From Rana temporaria (Eukaryota; Chordata; Amphibia; Anura; Ranidae): 64,000 bases of DNA. Shown here one piece after another: positions 22,925-34,634 of this stretch. How positions within the stretch are numbered: the first letter of the stretch is position 1; the number at the start of each line of letters is the position of its first letter. The translations under genes and the position numbers were made by a program. Location of the stretch: contig NC_053494.1 of the NCBI RefSeq assembly GCF_905171775.1, positions 198,787,544-198,851,543 of the forward strand. Reading direction: 5' to 3'. The notes below the pieces were generated by a model, which had not been told where the DNA came from, searched no databases, and worked only from the letters and a program-made list of their open reading frames with translations.

Positions 22925-23945
22925 TTGAGTTGGCCCACAATTTGCAGCTATAACAGCTTCAACTCTTCTGGGAAGGCTGTCCACAAGGTTTAGGAGTGTC
23001 TATGGGAATGTTTGACCATTCTTCCAGAAGTGCATTCGTGAGGTCAGGCGCTGATGTTGGGCAAGAAGGCCTGGCTCACAGTCTCCACTCTAATTCATCC
23101 CAAAGTTATTCTATTGTGTTGAGTTCAGGTCTCTGTGCAGGCCAGTCCAGTTCCTCCACCCCAAACTCGCTCATCCATGTCTTTATGGACCTTGCTTTGT
23201 GTACTGGTGCACAGTCATTTGGTGGAGGGGGGATTATGGTGGGGGGTTGTTTTTGAGGGATTGGGTTTTGCCCCTTAGTTCCAGTGAAGCGAAATCTTAA
23301 AGAGGACCCTGATTTACTTCCTCTTTTGTTCTCTGCAAAGTAAAAGCATAACGGGCTAGTATGCATCGCATCGCAGCTCATTATGTGGCACTTACCTGCA
23401 AACGAAGCCCACGCTGTCCCCGCTTGTGCCCACATCCATTTTCGCCCCTCTTCCTTCCGTGGCCATGGACTCCGAATCTGTGACTGGCCGGAGCCGCGTG
23501 GCGTCACTCCCGTACATGCATGCCGCAGCCGCCAGTCATGGCACTCGCTAGGGAAGAAACGGCACGGAGAGCCATTTCTTCGCAACGCATGCGCCGATTA
23601 AATCATCTGCGCACTACAAGGTAAATATCTCCTAAATGGCGCACGTTTAGGAGATATTTACAGTACCTATAGGTAAGCCATATTCTAGTCTACACGTTCT
23701 AAAAAGGGGTTTACAACCAACTTTAAGGCGTCAGCATACCAAGACATTTTGGACAATTTCATGATCCCAACTTTGTGGGAACAGTTTGGGGACGACCCCT
23801 TCCTGTTCCAACATAACTGCGCACCAGTGCACAAAGCAAGGTCCATAAAGACATGAATGAGTGAGGAGTTTGGGGTGGAGGAACTTGACTGGCCTGCACA
23901 GAGTCCTGACCTCAACTAAATAGAACATCTTTGGGACGAATTAGA
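22925..23945. pseudogene. Rearranged Tc1-like transposase remnants, head to head
   Basis: From about 23,260 back to 22,925 the - strand reads as the C-terminal part of a Tc1 transposase (APVHKARSIKTWMSEFGVEE, then LDWPAQRPELNTIE). From 23,222 the + strand reads GGGGIMVGGCF, another Tc1 motif. It resumes at 23,720-23,945 with DNFMIPTLWEQFGDDPFLFQ and a second EELDWPAQ-type motif with stops. The + copy is split by a MITE at about 23,290-23,725. Neither copy can be active. Confidence 0.75.
23290..23725. mobile_element. Snap-back MITE within the Tc1 remnant
   Basis: The right end is GGGTTTACAACCAACTTTAA. The inner part, with CTAGTATGCATCGCATCGCAG and GGAGATATTTAC, resembles 6,272-6,692 and 55,342-55,697. 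The left end is degraded (AAAGAGGACCCTGATTTAC). Confidence 0.55.
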
Positions 23946-24357
23946 GCCGAGACTGTATATTATTCACACCTCCCCCCATATTATGAAACTGAAGAGAGGG
24001 GGAAATGTTCTGTAGTCTTGCTCTAGGGTGACACTGCTGCTCCTCCATACAATAAGTACAATAAATGAGCGTTGTCAAATGTAAAGGGGAAAAATCTTAT
24101 AAATTCAGATTAAACACAAAATTTCAGGAAAAGGCAAAACGAATGCAGCCACAACATCCAAGAACTAGTATTCCATTTTTGTTCTTGGGTTGACAGACAC
24201 TTGTATAGAAACCCTGCAGTGGTTTCCATGTAGTAAAGGTAGCATAGATTCCATTACCTGTGGGAAGCGACCCGTGAAATTGACTCACCAAGGATGGAGG
24301 ACTTCATGTTTATTGCTTCAAGATTTTCTGTTTGTAAAAATCTCAGTTTTGGCACAT
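23946..24357. other. No gene seen
   Basis: Apparently unique, moderately AT-rich sequence. No frame has a recognisable domain. Confidence 0.3.
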
Positions 24358-24360
24358 TAA

Positions 24361-24880
24361 AGCGGGAGTTCACCCATTTAAAAAAAAAAAAAAAATCTCC
24401 CCTTAGCTTCCTGCTCGTTCGGTCTAGGGGAATCGGCTATTTATATTAAAATATAAGCAGTACTTACCCGTTTTCGAGCTGCATCTTCTTCCGTCGCTTC
24501 CGGGTATGGGTCTTCGGGAGCGGGCGTTCCTTCTTGAGTGACAGCCTTCCGAGAGGCTTCCGACGGTCGCATCCGTCGCGTCACTCGTAGCCGAAAGAAG
24601 CCGAACGTCGGTGCGGCTCTATACTGCGCCTGCGCACCGACGTTCGGCTTCTTTCGGAAAATCGTGACGCGATGGATGCGACCGTCGGAAGCCTCTCGGA
24701 AACCTGTCAATCAAGAACGAACGCCCATTCCCGAAGCCCATACCCGGAAGCGACGGAGAGGATGCGTCTCGTAAACGGGTAAGTACGGATCATATTTTAA
24801 AATAAATAGCCGATTCCCCTAGTAATAACGAGCAGGAATCTAAGGGGGAAAAGTGCCCTCTAAGGGTGAACCCCCGCTTT
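24361..24880. mobile_element. Snap-back MITE, AGCGGGAGTTCACCC family
   Basis: It runs from AGCGGGAGTTCACCCAT to AGGGTGAACCCCCGCT. The large inner palindrome contains AGCCGAACGTCGGTGCG and CGCACCGACGTTCGGCT. It shares this core with the copies near 11.1, 13.1 and 50.4 kb. Frames on the two strands mirror each other. Confidence 0.75.
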
Positions 24881-24928
24881 AACCTAGAGGTCAAATAACT
24901 GCAAGTGGGAACATTTCTCTAAACCTAA

Positions 24929-25375
24929 TGCCGCGTACACACGACCGTTTTTCAGGATTTAAAAAATTACGTCAAAAAAATGGGCTCCAGAGCATTTTTC
25001 ACGACGTAAAAAATGGGCATTCAAAATTTAGAACATGCTCTAAATTTTCACGTCGTTTTTTAACGCCGTAAAATTGGGCTAACTTTACTGTTGTCTTATT
25101 TTTTAATTCAAAAAAGCGTTTTTTTTTTTTTTTTAAAAAAAAGTGCGCTTGTAAGACCGCTGCGCAAATACGGTGTGACAAAAAGTATTGCAATGACCAC
25201 CATTTTATTCCCTTGGGTGTTAGAAAAAAATATATAAAATGTTTGGGGGTTCAAAGTAATTTTCTAGCAAAAAAACCTGTTTACAACTTGTAAACACAGA
25301 GTCTGAAAAACAGGCAAGGTCCTTAAGTGGTTAAGTGGCCCTCGCACTTCAAAAGGTTGGGCACCCCTGCCCTTA
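24929..25375. repeat. Chimaeric MITE fragments
   Basis: The left part starts TAATGCCGCGTACACACGAC and has the arm CACGACGTAAAAAATGG. From about 25,080 it becomes the segment with AACACCCTAGAG-like and AACTTGTAAACAC sequence, closing with CTTAAGTGGTTAAG. The final piece, GGTTGGGCACCCCTG, resembles a hAT end. Three families are joined here. Confidence 0.5.
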
Positions 25376-26229
25376 GGTATAGAGACCGATGACATGTCTG
25401 AATATGTAAATACTGCACTTATCGCATAGGGGGAGACCTTTTGTTAGGGCTCAGGTCAGTGTTGCCGCATAAGCAGGGGAAAATGTGCCCCCTTCGACAC
25501 TGCACCCCTGTGTGCGGCTTTCCTCGCATCCTACATAGAACTTTGGGGGATCCATTGTGATACCCCCACTTATGCAAAGCAGCCTGTAAATTTTCAGTTT
25601 ACTCAGCACCCCTGGGTTCAACGCTCCTACACCATACATTGAGGTTCAATTTCACGCCATGAGAAGCGACAGCCGTCGTCTGTTACGATCAGCACTTTCT
25701 ACCACTCCTCGGTTTTCCGTTCTTCTAACTTTTACATATTCACTATTCTTGTTAAAACCACTTTTACATAAACCAGGTCAATATACACGCATTTAAATGG
25801 GTAGTCGGCTCTTCTCAGTGGTAACCACTGTATGGGGGCCATATACAAGTGTAATGTTTTTCCAAACCTAACACCTTCTGGAATTAGACAACCAAACATT
25901 TCCAGAGCTAATCTCCTTACGGCAAAGCGTAGGTCTCACTTAAAGCTTTGTTTAAATTGTTTTCTGTTAAGATATGTTAAATCTCCAGGCAGGACTTGTT
26001 ATCTGTCTGAGTGTGTAACCATTAACAGATCAGCTGAAGATAGCGGAATTAGTGATTTACAATTAGGTGATAATTGTAAATTCTTACCGCGAAGAATGCA
26101 AAAACATTACTGAGAGCAAAATCTCCGAGTGATTCTCATGGGTTTGCGTGTCTGAGCTGTTCTACTTTTATGCCGCGTAGACGCGACTGTTTTTCATGAC
26201 GAGAAAAATGTTATTTTTTTAATTGATCA
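25376..26229. other. No gene recognised
   Basis: This stretch appears mostly unique. A 93-codon + strand frame at 25,832-26,113 has no domain, signal or repeat that I recognise. Near 26,170 a GCCGCGTAGACGCGAC fragment marks a MITE end. Confidence 0.3.
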
Positions 26230-26233
26230 TTAA

Positions 26234-27456
26234 CCTTTAGGCAGCTAAATGCCCAGGCCAGGTATTGCGATTCAGCACTGCGTCGCTTTAACAGACAATT
26301 GCGCGGTCGTGCGACATGGCTCCCAAACAAAATTTACGTCCTTTTCTTCCCACAAATAGAGCTTTCTTTTGGTGGTATTTGATCACCTCTGCGGTTTTTA
26401 TTTGTTGCGCTATAAGCAAAAATAGAGCGACAATTTTGAGAAAAATTCAATATTTTTTACTTTTTGCTGTAATAAATATCCCCCAAAAACATATATAACA
26501 TTTTTTTTTCCTCAGTTTAGGCCGATACGTATTCTTCTACCTATTTTTGTAAAAAAAATCGCAATAAGCGTTTATCGATTGGTTTGCGCAAAATTTATAG
26601 CGTTTACAAAATAGGGGATAGTTTTATTGCATTTTTATTATTATTATTTTTTTACTTCTAATGGCGGCGATCAGCGTTTTTTTTCATGACTGCGACATTA
26701 TGGCGGACACTTCAGACAATTTTGACACATTTTTGGGACCATTGTCATTTTCACAGCAAAAAATGCATTTAAGGCCCCATTCACACCTCCGCGACAAAAC
26801 GCCGGACACTCGTGCCGCTGGAGGGGAGAATTACCATTGCTGTCTATGAGATGGTTCACATCTCATAGACGCCGTACGCCTGCCGCCTGAAAAAAAGTCC
26901 CGGACCCTTTTTTTCAGGCGGCATTGGCGTTCGGCCATACAAAGTTACACACTCGCGGCAAAATACGCCGCGTACGCGGCGTATCTTGTCGCGGAGGTCT
27001 GAATGCAGCCTAAATTGCATTGTTTATTGTGAAAATGACAGTTGCAGTTTGGGAGTTAACCACAGGGGGCGCTGAAGGAGTTAGGGTTCACCTAGTGTGT
27101 GTTTACAACTGTAGGGGTGTGTGGCTGTAGGTCTGACGTCATCGATTGTGTCTCCCTATAAAAGGGATGACACGATCGATGCGCCGCCACAGTGAAGCAC
27201 GGGGAAGCCGTGTTTACATACTGCTCTCCCCGTTCTTCAGCTCCGGGGAGCGATCGCAAGGGAGCGGCTAGAAACGAATAGCCGCGCCCTTATCCAGGAT
27301 CGCTCCCCGACGATTTCCGACCGCCGCATGTACCGGAGGGGGGGGGGTCCCGATCGGACCCCCGACCCACGGAGAGGCAGGGACGTACGGGTACGCCCAT
27401 CTGCCTGTACGTGCCATTCTGTGGACGTACATATACATGCGGCGGTCGTTAAGCGG
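26234..27456. mobile_element. TTAA-target MITE with a nested insertion
   Basis: It is flanked by TTAA (26230-26233, 27457-27460). The left end carries the family blocks in the orientation opposite to 4304-5200 (TCGTGCGACATGGCTCCC, TTTTTACTTTTTGCTG). The right end GGCGGTCGTTAAGCGG is the GC-rich terminus. A second MITE sits at 26,773-27,010. Removing it would rejoin a sequence still intact in the copy near 4,650. Confidence 0.8.
26773..27010. mobile_element. Nested MITE, GGCCCCATTCACACC ends, TAA duplication
   Basis: The ends GGCCCCATTCACACCTCCG and GGTCTGAATGCAGCC are imperfect inverted repeats. TAA flanks both sides (26770-26772, 27011-27013). The uninterrupted relative near 4,650 has only one copy of these bases, which supports a true 3-bp target duplication. 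Confidence 0.8.
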
Positions 27457-27460
27457 TTAA

Positions 27461-27955
27461 AAACGATGGTGTGTAGGCTCCAGAGCATTTTTCTTGACGT
27501 GAAAAATGGCCATTAAAAATTTAGAACGTGCTCAAATTTTTCTCATAGTTTTTCACGTCGTGAAAAGCGGTCGTGTGTAGGCTTTAACCACGGGAAAAAA
27601 CATGCATGCTCAGAAGCAAGTTATGAGACGGGAGCGCTCGTTCTGGTAAAAGTAGTGTTTGTAATGGCGATAGCACATTCGTCACGCTGTAACAGACTGA
27701 AAAGCACAAATCGTCTCTCAATAAACTTTTACTAACACGAAATCAGCAAAAACGGCACAAAGGGTGGCGCCATCCGAATGGAACTTCCCCTTTTTTGTGC
27801 CGTTGTATGTGTTGTACGTCACCGCGCTTTGCTCAACCTTTTTTTTTTTTAAGATCGTGTGTATGCAAGGCAGACTTGAAAAGAATCACGACGAGAAAAA
27901 CTTCATTTTTTTTCCATGACATTAAAAACGGTCGTGTGTACGCGGCATTAGTGGA
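27461..27955. mobile_element. MITE, GTACACACG-ended family
   Basis: The right end is ACGGTCGTGTGTACGCGGCA. Matching arm fragments ACGATGGTGTGTAGGCTC and CGTGAAAAGCGGTCGTGTG recur within it. The left end is joined directly to the preceding TTAA element and may be truncated. Confidence 0.6.
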
Positions 27956-27969
27956 AGGAAAAAAAATTA

Positions 27970-28953
27970 CCGTATTTAATCGGGGTATAACGCGTGCCGG
28001 CATATAACGCGCACCCCAATTTTAAGAGGGAATTTTCTGGAAAAACTTTTTTTTTTAGTCCAAATAGTAAATGCAGTTAAAATTAAAAATAAGATAAGCA
28101 GCAATGTACAGCAAGCAACTCAGAGAGCAGCTCCTATGTTCAAGGAGATACACAGTACCTTAGGGCTTCTAGCTGTCAGCACTCAATGGTGGAAGGGAGG
28201 GAGCTGGAACTCTCAGACGCAGGCAGCGCTGACCGGGACTGTAGCGCGGCTTGGGACTTCTATACCCAAATGTTCAGCAATCTGTGGTGAAGGGGAGGGT
28301 GAGGAAACCCTTCAACGCGGGCAGCGCGGCAGGGGGCCGAGCGCCCGCCGGAAATCACTGAGCCGTCATCTCCACTCGGCTCTCACTCGGCTGTCACGTC
28401 ACACACGCACAGTCCCGTCTCCGCCATCGGCATTGGACCATCTCCTGTGACAGAAAGAACACTGGTCCAATGCTGGTGGCGAAGGCGGGACTGTGTGTGA
28501 CGTGAATGCCGAGTGAGAGCCGAGAGGAGACGACGGCTCTGAGATTTCCGGCGGGCGCTCATCCCCCTCCTTCCCCTCCGAGGTATGCTATTGCATACCT
28601 CCCAACTTTTCAACTTCAGAATGAGGGACTAATGAGCATACCCCCCAAACGAAGTTGTTGAGCGGGGGGGGGGGGGGTCCGCGGATCAAAGTTGTTGAGC
28701 GGGGGGGTCCGCGGATCAAAGTTGTTGAGCGGGAGGGTGGAATTCCGTGGATCAGAGTTGTTGAGTGGGGGGGGACAAAGTTGTTGAGCGGTGGGGGGGA
28801 TTCCGTGGATCACAGTTGTGATCGCGGGATTTACCGCGAATCGCGGGACCAGTGACGGTTGGGAGGTATGCTATTGGCGTATAGCACGCACCCATGATTT
28901 TCCCCCTATTTTCAGGGGAAAAAAGTGTGCGGTATACGCCGATAAATATAGTC
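27970..28953. mobile_element. Element with TACCGTATTT ends
   Basis: The left end TACCGTATTTAATCGGGG and the right end CGCCGATAAATATAGT are imperfect inverted repeats. A repeated motif (TATAACGCGCACCCC and ATAGCACGCACCC) lies at both inner ends. The middle holds a GC-rich inverted pair around 28,400-28,560 and a G-rich minisatellite. Confidence 0.5.
28650..28820. repeat. Minisatellite AAAGTTGTTGAGCGGGGG
   Basis: Five imperfect units share AGTTGTTGAGCGGG followed by a G-run and a GGATCA or GGACA segment. Unit length varies from about 25 to 45 bp. It lies inside the element with TACCGTATTT ends. Confidence 0.7.
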
Positions 28954-28965
28954 ATTTGTATTAGG

Positions 28966-29489
28966 CCTCATACACACGGGCAAGAATCTCTTCAGGAAAA
29001 AAACGTTGTGGTACAAATTAATTGGCTATTTTGACGGAACACCGGTACTTTTTTCAGCCATCGGCTGTGTCCCGTGGACACGGCCGGTGACAGATTGTGT
29101 TACTCCGTGGCCCCGTGGCCGTGAGATCAGCGCTTCCGGATAGGATGTCCAGTGAGGATGGGAAAATCACCGCCTGGCCAGTGGTTAAAGGCAGAAAAAC
29201 GAAGTCTGAAGACATGGACATGGACTGACTGTCAATTAAAGATAAAGGGATGTTAATGGCGCACCACACCTCCATTGGAAGCCCATGTGACAGGGTGACA
29301 ACAAATCATTTGTGATATAGGGGCAAAGCGTTGTCACCTTATAACAGGAAGTGCCTGAACCAGGACATTTATGGCAGCTTCACCTGCTGTACATTTCAAA
29401 ATTTTGAAAATCATTTTTCAAATGTTATTAACATTTTAAGCTTATATATGAGATTTCAATGATTGGGTTTACATATCTTAAATTATTAT
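28966..29489. other. No gene seen
   Basis: A MITE end (TAGGCCTCATACACACGGGC) is at 28,966. The rest appears unique, and there is no recognisable frame. Confidence 0.3.
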
Positions 29490-29864
29490 TTAACCACCTC
29501 AGCTCCGGAAGGTTTACCTCCCTTCATGACCAGGCCATTTTTTGCAATACGGCTCTGCATTACTTTAACTGACAATTGCGCAGTCGTGCGACTCTGTACC
29601 CTAACTAAATTTTTTCCCACAAATAGAGCTTTCTTTTGTTGGTAATTGATCACCTCTGCGTTTTTTTGGTTTTTTTTGCCGCTATATACAAAAAAAGACA
29701 AACAATTTTTGAAAAATATATATATTTTTTACTTTTTGCTATAAAACATATCCAATAAAAAAAAAAATCTTTATCAGTTAAGGCCAATACGTATTCTGCT
29801 ACATATTTTTGGTAACAAAAATATCCCAATAAGCGTATATTGATTGGTTTGCACAAAAGTTATT

Positions 29865-30527
29865 GGGCCAGATTCACGTACAGCGGGCGCAAGTTTACGT
29901 AACCGGTTTACGTTACAGCGCCGCATTTTTTCCGATTTAGTGCCCGATCCACAAAGCACTTACCTGGAAATTTGCGGCGGTGTATCGTAAACAGGTCCGG
30001 CGCAAGGCGGTCCAATTCAAATGGGGCGGGTACCATTTCAATTAGGCGCGCTCCCGCGCCGGACGTACTGCGCATGCTCCCGTCGCAAATTTCCCAACGT
30101 GCTTTGCGCGAAATTACGACGCGCCGACGTTTTGTGAATCGCGACGTGAAAAAAGATTTACGCCTGGAAAAATAAAAGATTTAAAAAAAATTGAAAAGCG
30201 ACGCGGGAAAGACGGGCATACTTTAACATGGTGGAGTACTTTTACACCATGTTAAAGGTGCCCTATCTTTGCGACGGAAATCTAACACTCGCGACGACGG
30301 GAAAAATCTTCGTGGATCGCCGTAACTCCTAATTTGCATATCCGACGCTGGTTTATGACGCAAACTCCCCCCCAGCGGCGGCCGCGGTATTGCATCCTAA
30401 GATCCGACAGTGTAAGTCCATTACACCTGTCGGATCTTCTGCCTATCTATGCGTAACTGATTCTATGAATCAGTCGCATAGTTAGAAACAGAGATACGCC
30501 GTCGTATCTCTTTTGTGAATCTGGCCC
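29865..30527. mobile_element. MITE, GGGCCAGATTCAC family, ATT duplication
   Basis: The inverted ends are GGGCCAGATTCACGTA and TTGTGAATCTGGCCC. ATT flanks both sides (29862-29864, 30528-30530). The interior pair GATCCGACAGTGTAAGTCC and TACACCTGTCGGATC matches other family members. Confidence 0.8.
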
Positions 30528-30632
30528 ATTGTGTCTGACTGTGGGATATTTTTATGGAATTTTAATTAATTTATTACTAATAATGGCGGCGATCAGCGAC
30601 TTATATCAGGACTGCGACATTGCTGCAGACAC

Positions 30633-31067
30633 TAATGCCGTGTACACACGATCGGACATTCCGACAACAAAATTGTGGATTTTTTTCAGACGAAATGTTG
30701 GCTCAAACTTGTGTTGAATACACACGGTCACACAAATGTTGTCGGAAATTCCGAACGTCAAGAACGCGGGGACGTACAACACTACGACGAGCCGAGAAAA
30801 ATTAAGTCAAATTATTCCGAGCATGCGTCGAATTGATTCCGAGCACGCATAGAATTTTTGTGCCTTGGAATTGCATACAGACGATAGGAATTTCCGACAA
30901 GAACTTTTTTTGTCGGAAAGATTGAGAGCCAGCTCTCAAACTCTAGTTGTTGGAAATTCCAACAGCAAATGTCCGATGGAGCCTACACACGGTCGGAATA
31001 TCTGACCAAAAGCTCACATCGAACATTTGTTGTCGGAAATTCCAACCGCGTGTACGCCGCATTAGTG
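30633..31067. mobile_element. MITE, TAATGCCGTGTACACACG ends
   Basis: The inverted ends are CTAATGCCGTGTACACACG and CGTGTACGCCGCATTAG. The interior, with GTTGTCGGAAATTCC and ACGTACAACACTACGACGAG, is an inverted relative of the copies at 13,903 and 34,198. Confidence 0.75.
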
Positions 31068-31648
31068 ACACTTTTGTGACACTTTTGCCCAGTGACACCA
31101 ATACACCAATACAGTGATCAGTTGTAAGGAATATGCACTGTACTCATGACATTGGCAGGGAAGGGGTTAACATCAAGGGCGATCAAAGGGTTAACTGTGT
31201 CCCTAGGGGGTGCTTTCTAACTGTGTGGGGGAGGTGCTTTAACTGTGGGAAGACAGAGATCCATATTCTTGTTTAGCAGAAACACCGGATCTCTGTCATC
31301 CCTTGTCATAGAACGGCAATCTTCCTTGTTTACATTTATTTCTGTATTTATGTTACTTATATAGCGCCGTCAATTTACACTGCGCTTTACATATGCATAG
31401 GCAGATCACCATTCTGCCTCTGTCAGGAACAGTCATTGGGTCCCGGTGGACATCGGGTCCATTGGACCCGCTGATTGGCTCCCTCTCTGTCTTATCTAGA
31501 CCAGATAGCCGGCGGTGTGCGTGCACGCTTTAGACCCAGAAGTGCGAGATCACGTACCTGTATGTGATTTCGCCCATAAGAGCCACTGGGGCGCAGTATA
31601 TGTACACGGGGAGGTCGGCAAGTGGTAAAGCAAACCCATATAGGCAAT

Positions 31649-31902
31649 GGGGTTGATTTACTAAAGGCAAATCCACTGTGCATTGCATATGCACGTGGAA
31701 GTTCAGTCGCTGTAGATCTGAGGGGACGATCTGAAATGAGGGGAAACTCTGCTGATTTCTATCCTCCAATCACGTGCAAGCAAAAATGTTAGTTTTTTAT
31801 TTTCCTTGCATGTCCCCCTAAGATCTACAGTGACTGCAGCTTCAAGTGCACTTGCAGTTCACTTGTAGTGCACAGTGGATTTGCCTTTAGTAAATAAACC
31901 CC
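31649..31902. mobile_element. MITE, GGGGTTGATTTACTAAAGG ends
   Basis: The ends GGTTGATTTACTAAAGGCAA and TTGCCTTTAGTAAATAAACC are inverted. The interior pairs AAATCCACTGTGCATTG with GTGCACAGTGGATTT. The same family recurs at 33,865-34,104. Confidence 0.8.
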
Positions 31903-31917
31903 ATTGAACGGTATATG

Positions 31918-32515
31918 CAGGGCTGCTGCTAGAAATCATGGGGGCCCCGTACAGCCTACCTGGCGGGGGCCCCCCATCAATATATCAAAACAAGATTTTC
32001 ACTAACAATACACAAAAATTATTATTAACGGACACAAACATAATAGAGAACCTGTGTAAATTAACCCTTTATTAATCTTTTATTTTATTTAAAAAATGTA
32101 AAAAAAAAAAAAAAAAAAGTAAAAATGTAAAATTAAAAAAAAAATGTTTACAATACATTTTTTAACAGGACAGGGAAGCCAACAGTGCCATGGGAGGAGG
32201 AGGGGGGGGGGTGCAGCACAGTGACGGGCGGAGGGGAGGGTGCACATGGGGGGGGATTAGAAGTAGGCAGAACAAGGAGGGGGATCGGTGCGGGGGAAGA
32301 GGAACGATGCCCAGTGTCTGTGTCTCTCCCTGCAGCAGCTGAAAGCCAGCAGGAGGGAAAGAAACCAACTTTCAGCAGCTGCAGAGAAACGCACAGGGCA
32401 TCTTCCTGTAATTGCACCTCTGCCCGACCACACACATTCCTTCTGCTGTTTTGGCCCCCCTGTGCGCCCGGCCCCCTACAGAAGGACTGGTGGTCCCCCC
32501 CTATCAGCAGCCCTG
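31918..32515. mobile_element. hAT-like element, CAGGGCTGCTG ends
   Basis: The ends CAGGGCTGCTGCTAGAA and CCCCTATCAGCAGCCCTG are inverted. The flanks are GGTATATG (31910-31917) and AGTATATG (32516-32523), 8 bp with one mismatch. Both inner ends are rich in GGGGCCCC, like the hAT-like element at 1604. No transposase frame is present. Confidence 0.75.
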
Positions 32516-32523
32516 AGTATATG

Positions 32524-33417
32524 CGTTAATCATGGCTAAGGACGGCTTTGTTCAAGAACATATAAACCATTATAATACATTTTTATGCTACAGAGACGCA
32601 CTCCTTGTTCCCCTTACAGCGCATGCGCACTGCCAGATTTCACACATGTGCAGATGGGCTGTGTGGGGCTTTGGACCTAGCTGAGACCTGTGTGTGAAGA
32701 CACCACAGGTATGGAGGTCTCAGATCTCAGGTTGTCTGTGCATGTGTGAAAAATCTGCACACAGGCCAGATTTTCCAGAATGGGCGAATCGTGTGGTTGC
32801 ACAAAAAAAAAACGGACTCTTGTATCCCTTAGTCATCATTAATTCCGGATTAATACTGCCGTAACCTGATTTTGCGGTGTATGTGTTGGGGGTCGGGGGT
32901 TAATTACATGAATAGCCTTTATTTGACCATAGGGTAAAAAAGATAGCAAAAAAAAAATCTAAAAGTCTTTAAAGTTGTATGACAGGTGTCCACCTTCATC
33001 ACTAGAAGGTGTCATGATTGTTGTTTCTCTGGATTTGAGGCCATAAAGCCGCCATAAATTGACGCTAAACCTGTATTACTGGAACTAACACTGGAATTAA
33101 CACCTTAGCAGGCAATTGTTACATTTTATGGTGCTTAAAATTGTACCTTCTCCTCCCCATTAATCCTCCATAAGGAGATAAACCCCAGAATGTATTAGGC
33201 TTCATGCACACACACCTTTATTTCACCGCCGGCCATGGGAAAACACAAAACGTGGCACGATTTTGCCTCCGTTTGCATTTTCCAGTGGCCGCAGGTCAAA
33301 ACGTTCCTATCCTAAACGCGATTCTTCTGCGTTCGCGGGAGGGAGGTTGAAGCTCCCCTAACCGCAGTACCTCCTATACTCTGGTCTCTGGTAAAAGCAT
33401 AGGTGTACAGAACACTG
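32524..33417. other. No gene recognised
   Basis: This stretch appears unique. I saw neither a domain-bearing frame nor clear terminal repeats. Confidence 0.3.
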
Positions 33418-33860
33418 ATGCCGCGTACACACCATCACTTTATGTGATGAAAAAAATGACGTTTTTAAAAACGTCACTTTAATTGACTGTGTGTGGGGGA
33501 AAACGTTGTTTTATGTCTTGTAAAAAACGACAAAAAAAAAATTGAAGCATGCTTCAATTTTATGTGTCGTTTTTCAAAACGTCATTTTTTACTTCACAGA
33601 AATTGACCGTGTGTAGCAAAAAACGTCGTTTAAAACAACGTTTTTTCACCCGCGCATGCCCAGAAGCTACTTATGAAGCGAGCTTCAAAGGAAAAACGTG
33701 GTGAACGTAACCTCGCTTTGCTAGAACATTGTGAGAAAAACGATGGTGTGTAGGCAACTTCGTCTTTGAAAATTGAAGTTTCAAAAACGTCATTTTTTAC
33801 TTCACAGAAAATGTCGTTTTTTTTCATCACATAAAGTGATGGTGTGTACGGGGCATGACA
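33418..33860. mobile_element. MITE, GCCGCGTACACACCATCAC ends
   Basis: The inverted ends are GCCGCGTACACACCATCACT and AGTGATGGTGTGTACGGGGC. Internal blocks AAAACGTCATTTTTTACTTC occur twice. It belongs to the GTACACAC-ended superfamily. Confidence 0.75.
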
Positions 33861-33864
33861 CATA

Positions 33865-34104
33865 GGGGTTGATTTACTAAAGGGAAATCGACTGTGCACT
33901 TTGCAAAGTGCAGTTGCCCCAGAGCTTAGTAAATGGGGTAAGGCTTCACTTTGCAAAGAGAACCCAATCACATGCAAGGAAAATAAAAAAAACTGAATTT
34001 TTGCTTGCACATGATTGGATGATGGAAGACAACAAAGCTTTAGCTCATTTACTAAGCTCTGGAGCCACAGTCCACAGTCTTTTTGTCTTCAGTAAATCAA
34101 CCCC
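33865..34104. mobile_element. MITE, GGGGTTGATTTACTAAAGG ends
   Basis: The ends GGGGTTGATTTACTAAAGG and TTCAGTAAATCAACCCC are inverted. It shares terminal and inner blocks with 31,649-31,902. Confidence 0.75.
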
Positions 34105-34197
34105 TTCGGCTTCTATGGAGTTTAGTGTAGGAGCTTTGGCGAAAAAACGCCAAAAGCTCCTAAACTCAAGTTTGGGAGCTGTAGCGTACATGAAGCG

Positions 34198-34634
34198 TAC
34201 ATGTAGCGTACACACGATCGGAATTTCCAACAACAAATGTTCGATGTGAGCTTTTGGTCAGATATTCCGACCCTGTGTAGGCTCCATCAGACATTTGCTG
34301 TCAGAATTTCCAACAACAAATGTTTGAGAGCTGGTTCGCAATTGTTCCGACTACAAAGTTCTTCTTGGAAATTCCGATTGTCTGTATGCAATTCCGACGT
34401 ACAGAAATCCTACACATGCTCGCAATCAATTCGACGCATGCTCGGAATCATTGAACCTCATTTTCTCAGCTCGTAGTAGTGTTGTACGTCACCGCGTTCC
34501 TGACGCTCGCAAATTCCGACAACATTTGTGTGACCGTGTGTATGCAAGACAAGTTTGAGCCAACATTCCGTCGTAAAAAAAATCCACGGTTTTGTTGTCG
34601 CAATGTCCGATCGTGTGTGTACGCGGCATTAGAA
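34198..34634. mobile_element. MITE, GTACACACGATCGG ends
   Basis: It runs from GCGTACACACGATCGGAATT to CGATCGTGTGTGTACGCGGC. The interior GTGTTGTACGTCACCGCGTT and ACATTTGTGTGACCGTGTG matches 13,903-14,337. Confidence 0.75.

Larger units (their letters stand above)
29494..31626. mobile_element. TTAA-target MITE carrying two nested MITEs
   Basis: It starts after TTAA with CCACCTCAGCTCCGG and carries the family marker TGACAATTGCGCAGTCGTG. It ends near GGTCGGCAAGTGGTAA. Within it are a GGGCC-family MITE (29,865-30,527) and a GTACACACG-ended MITE (30,633-31,067). The host body is interrupted but still readable between the insertions. Confidence 0.65.
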
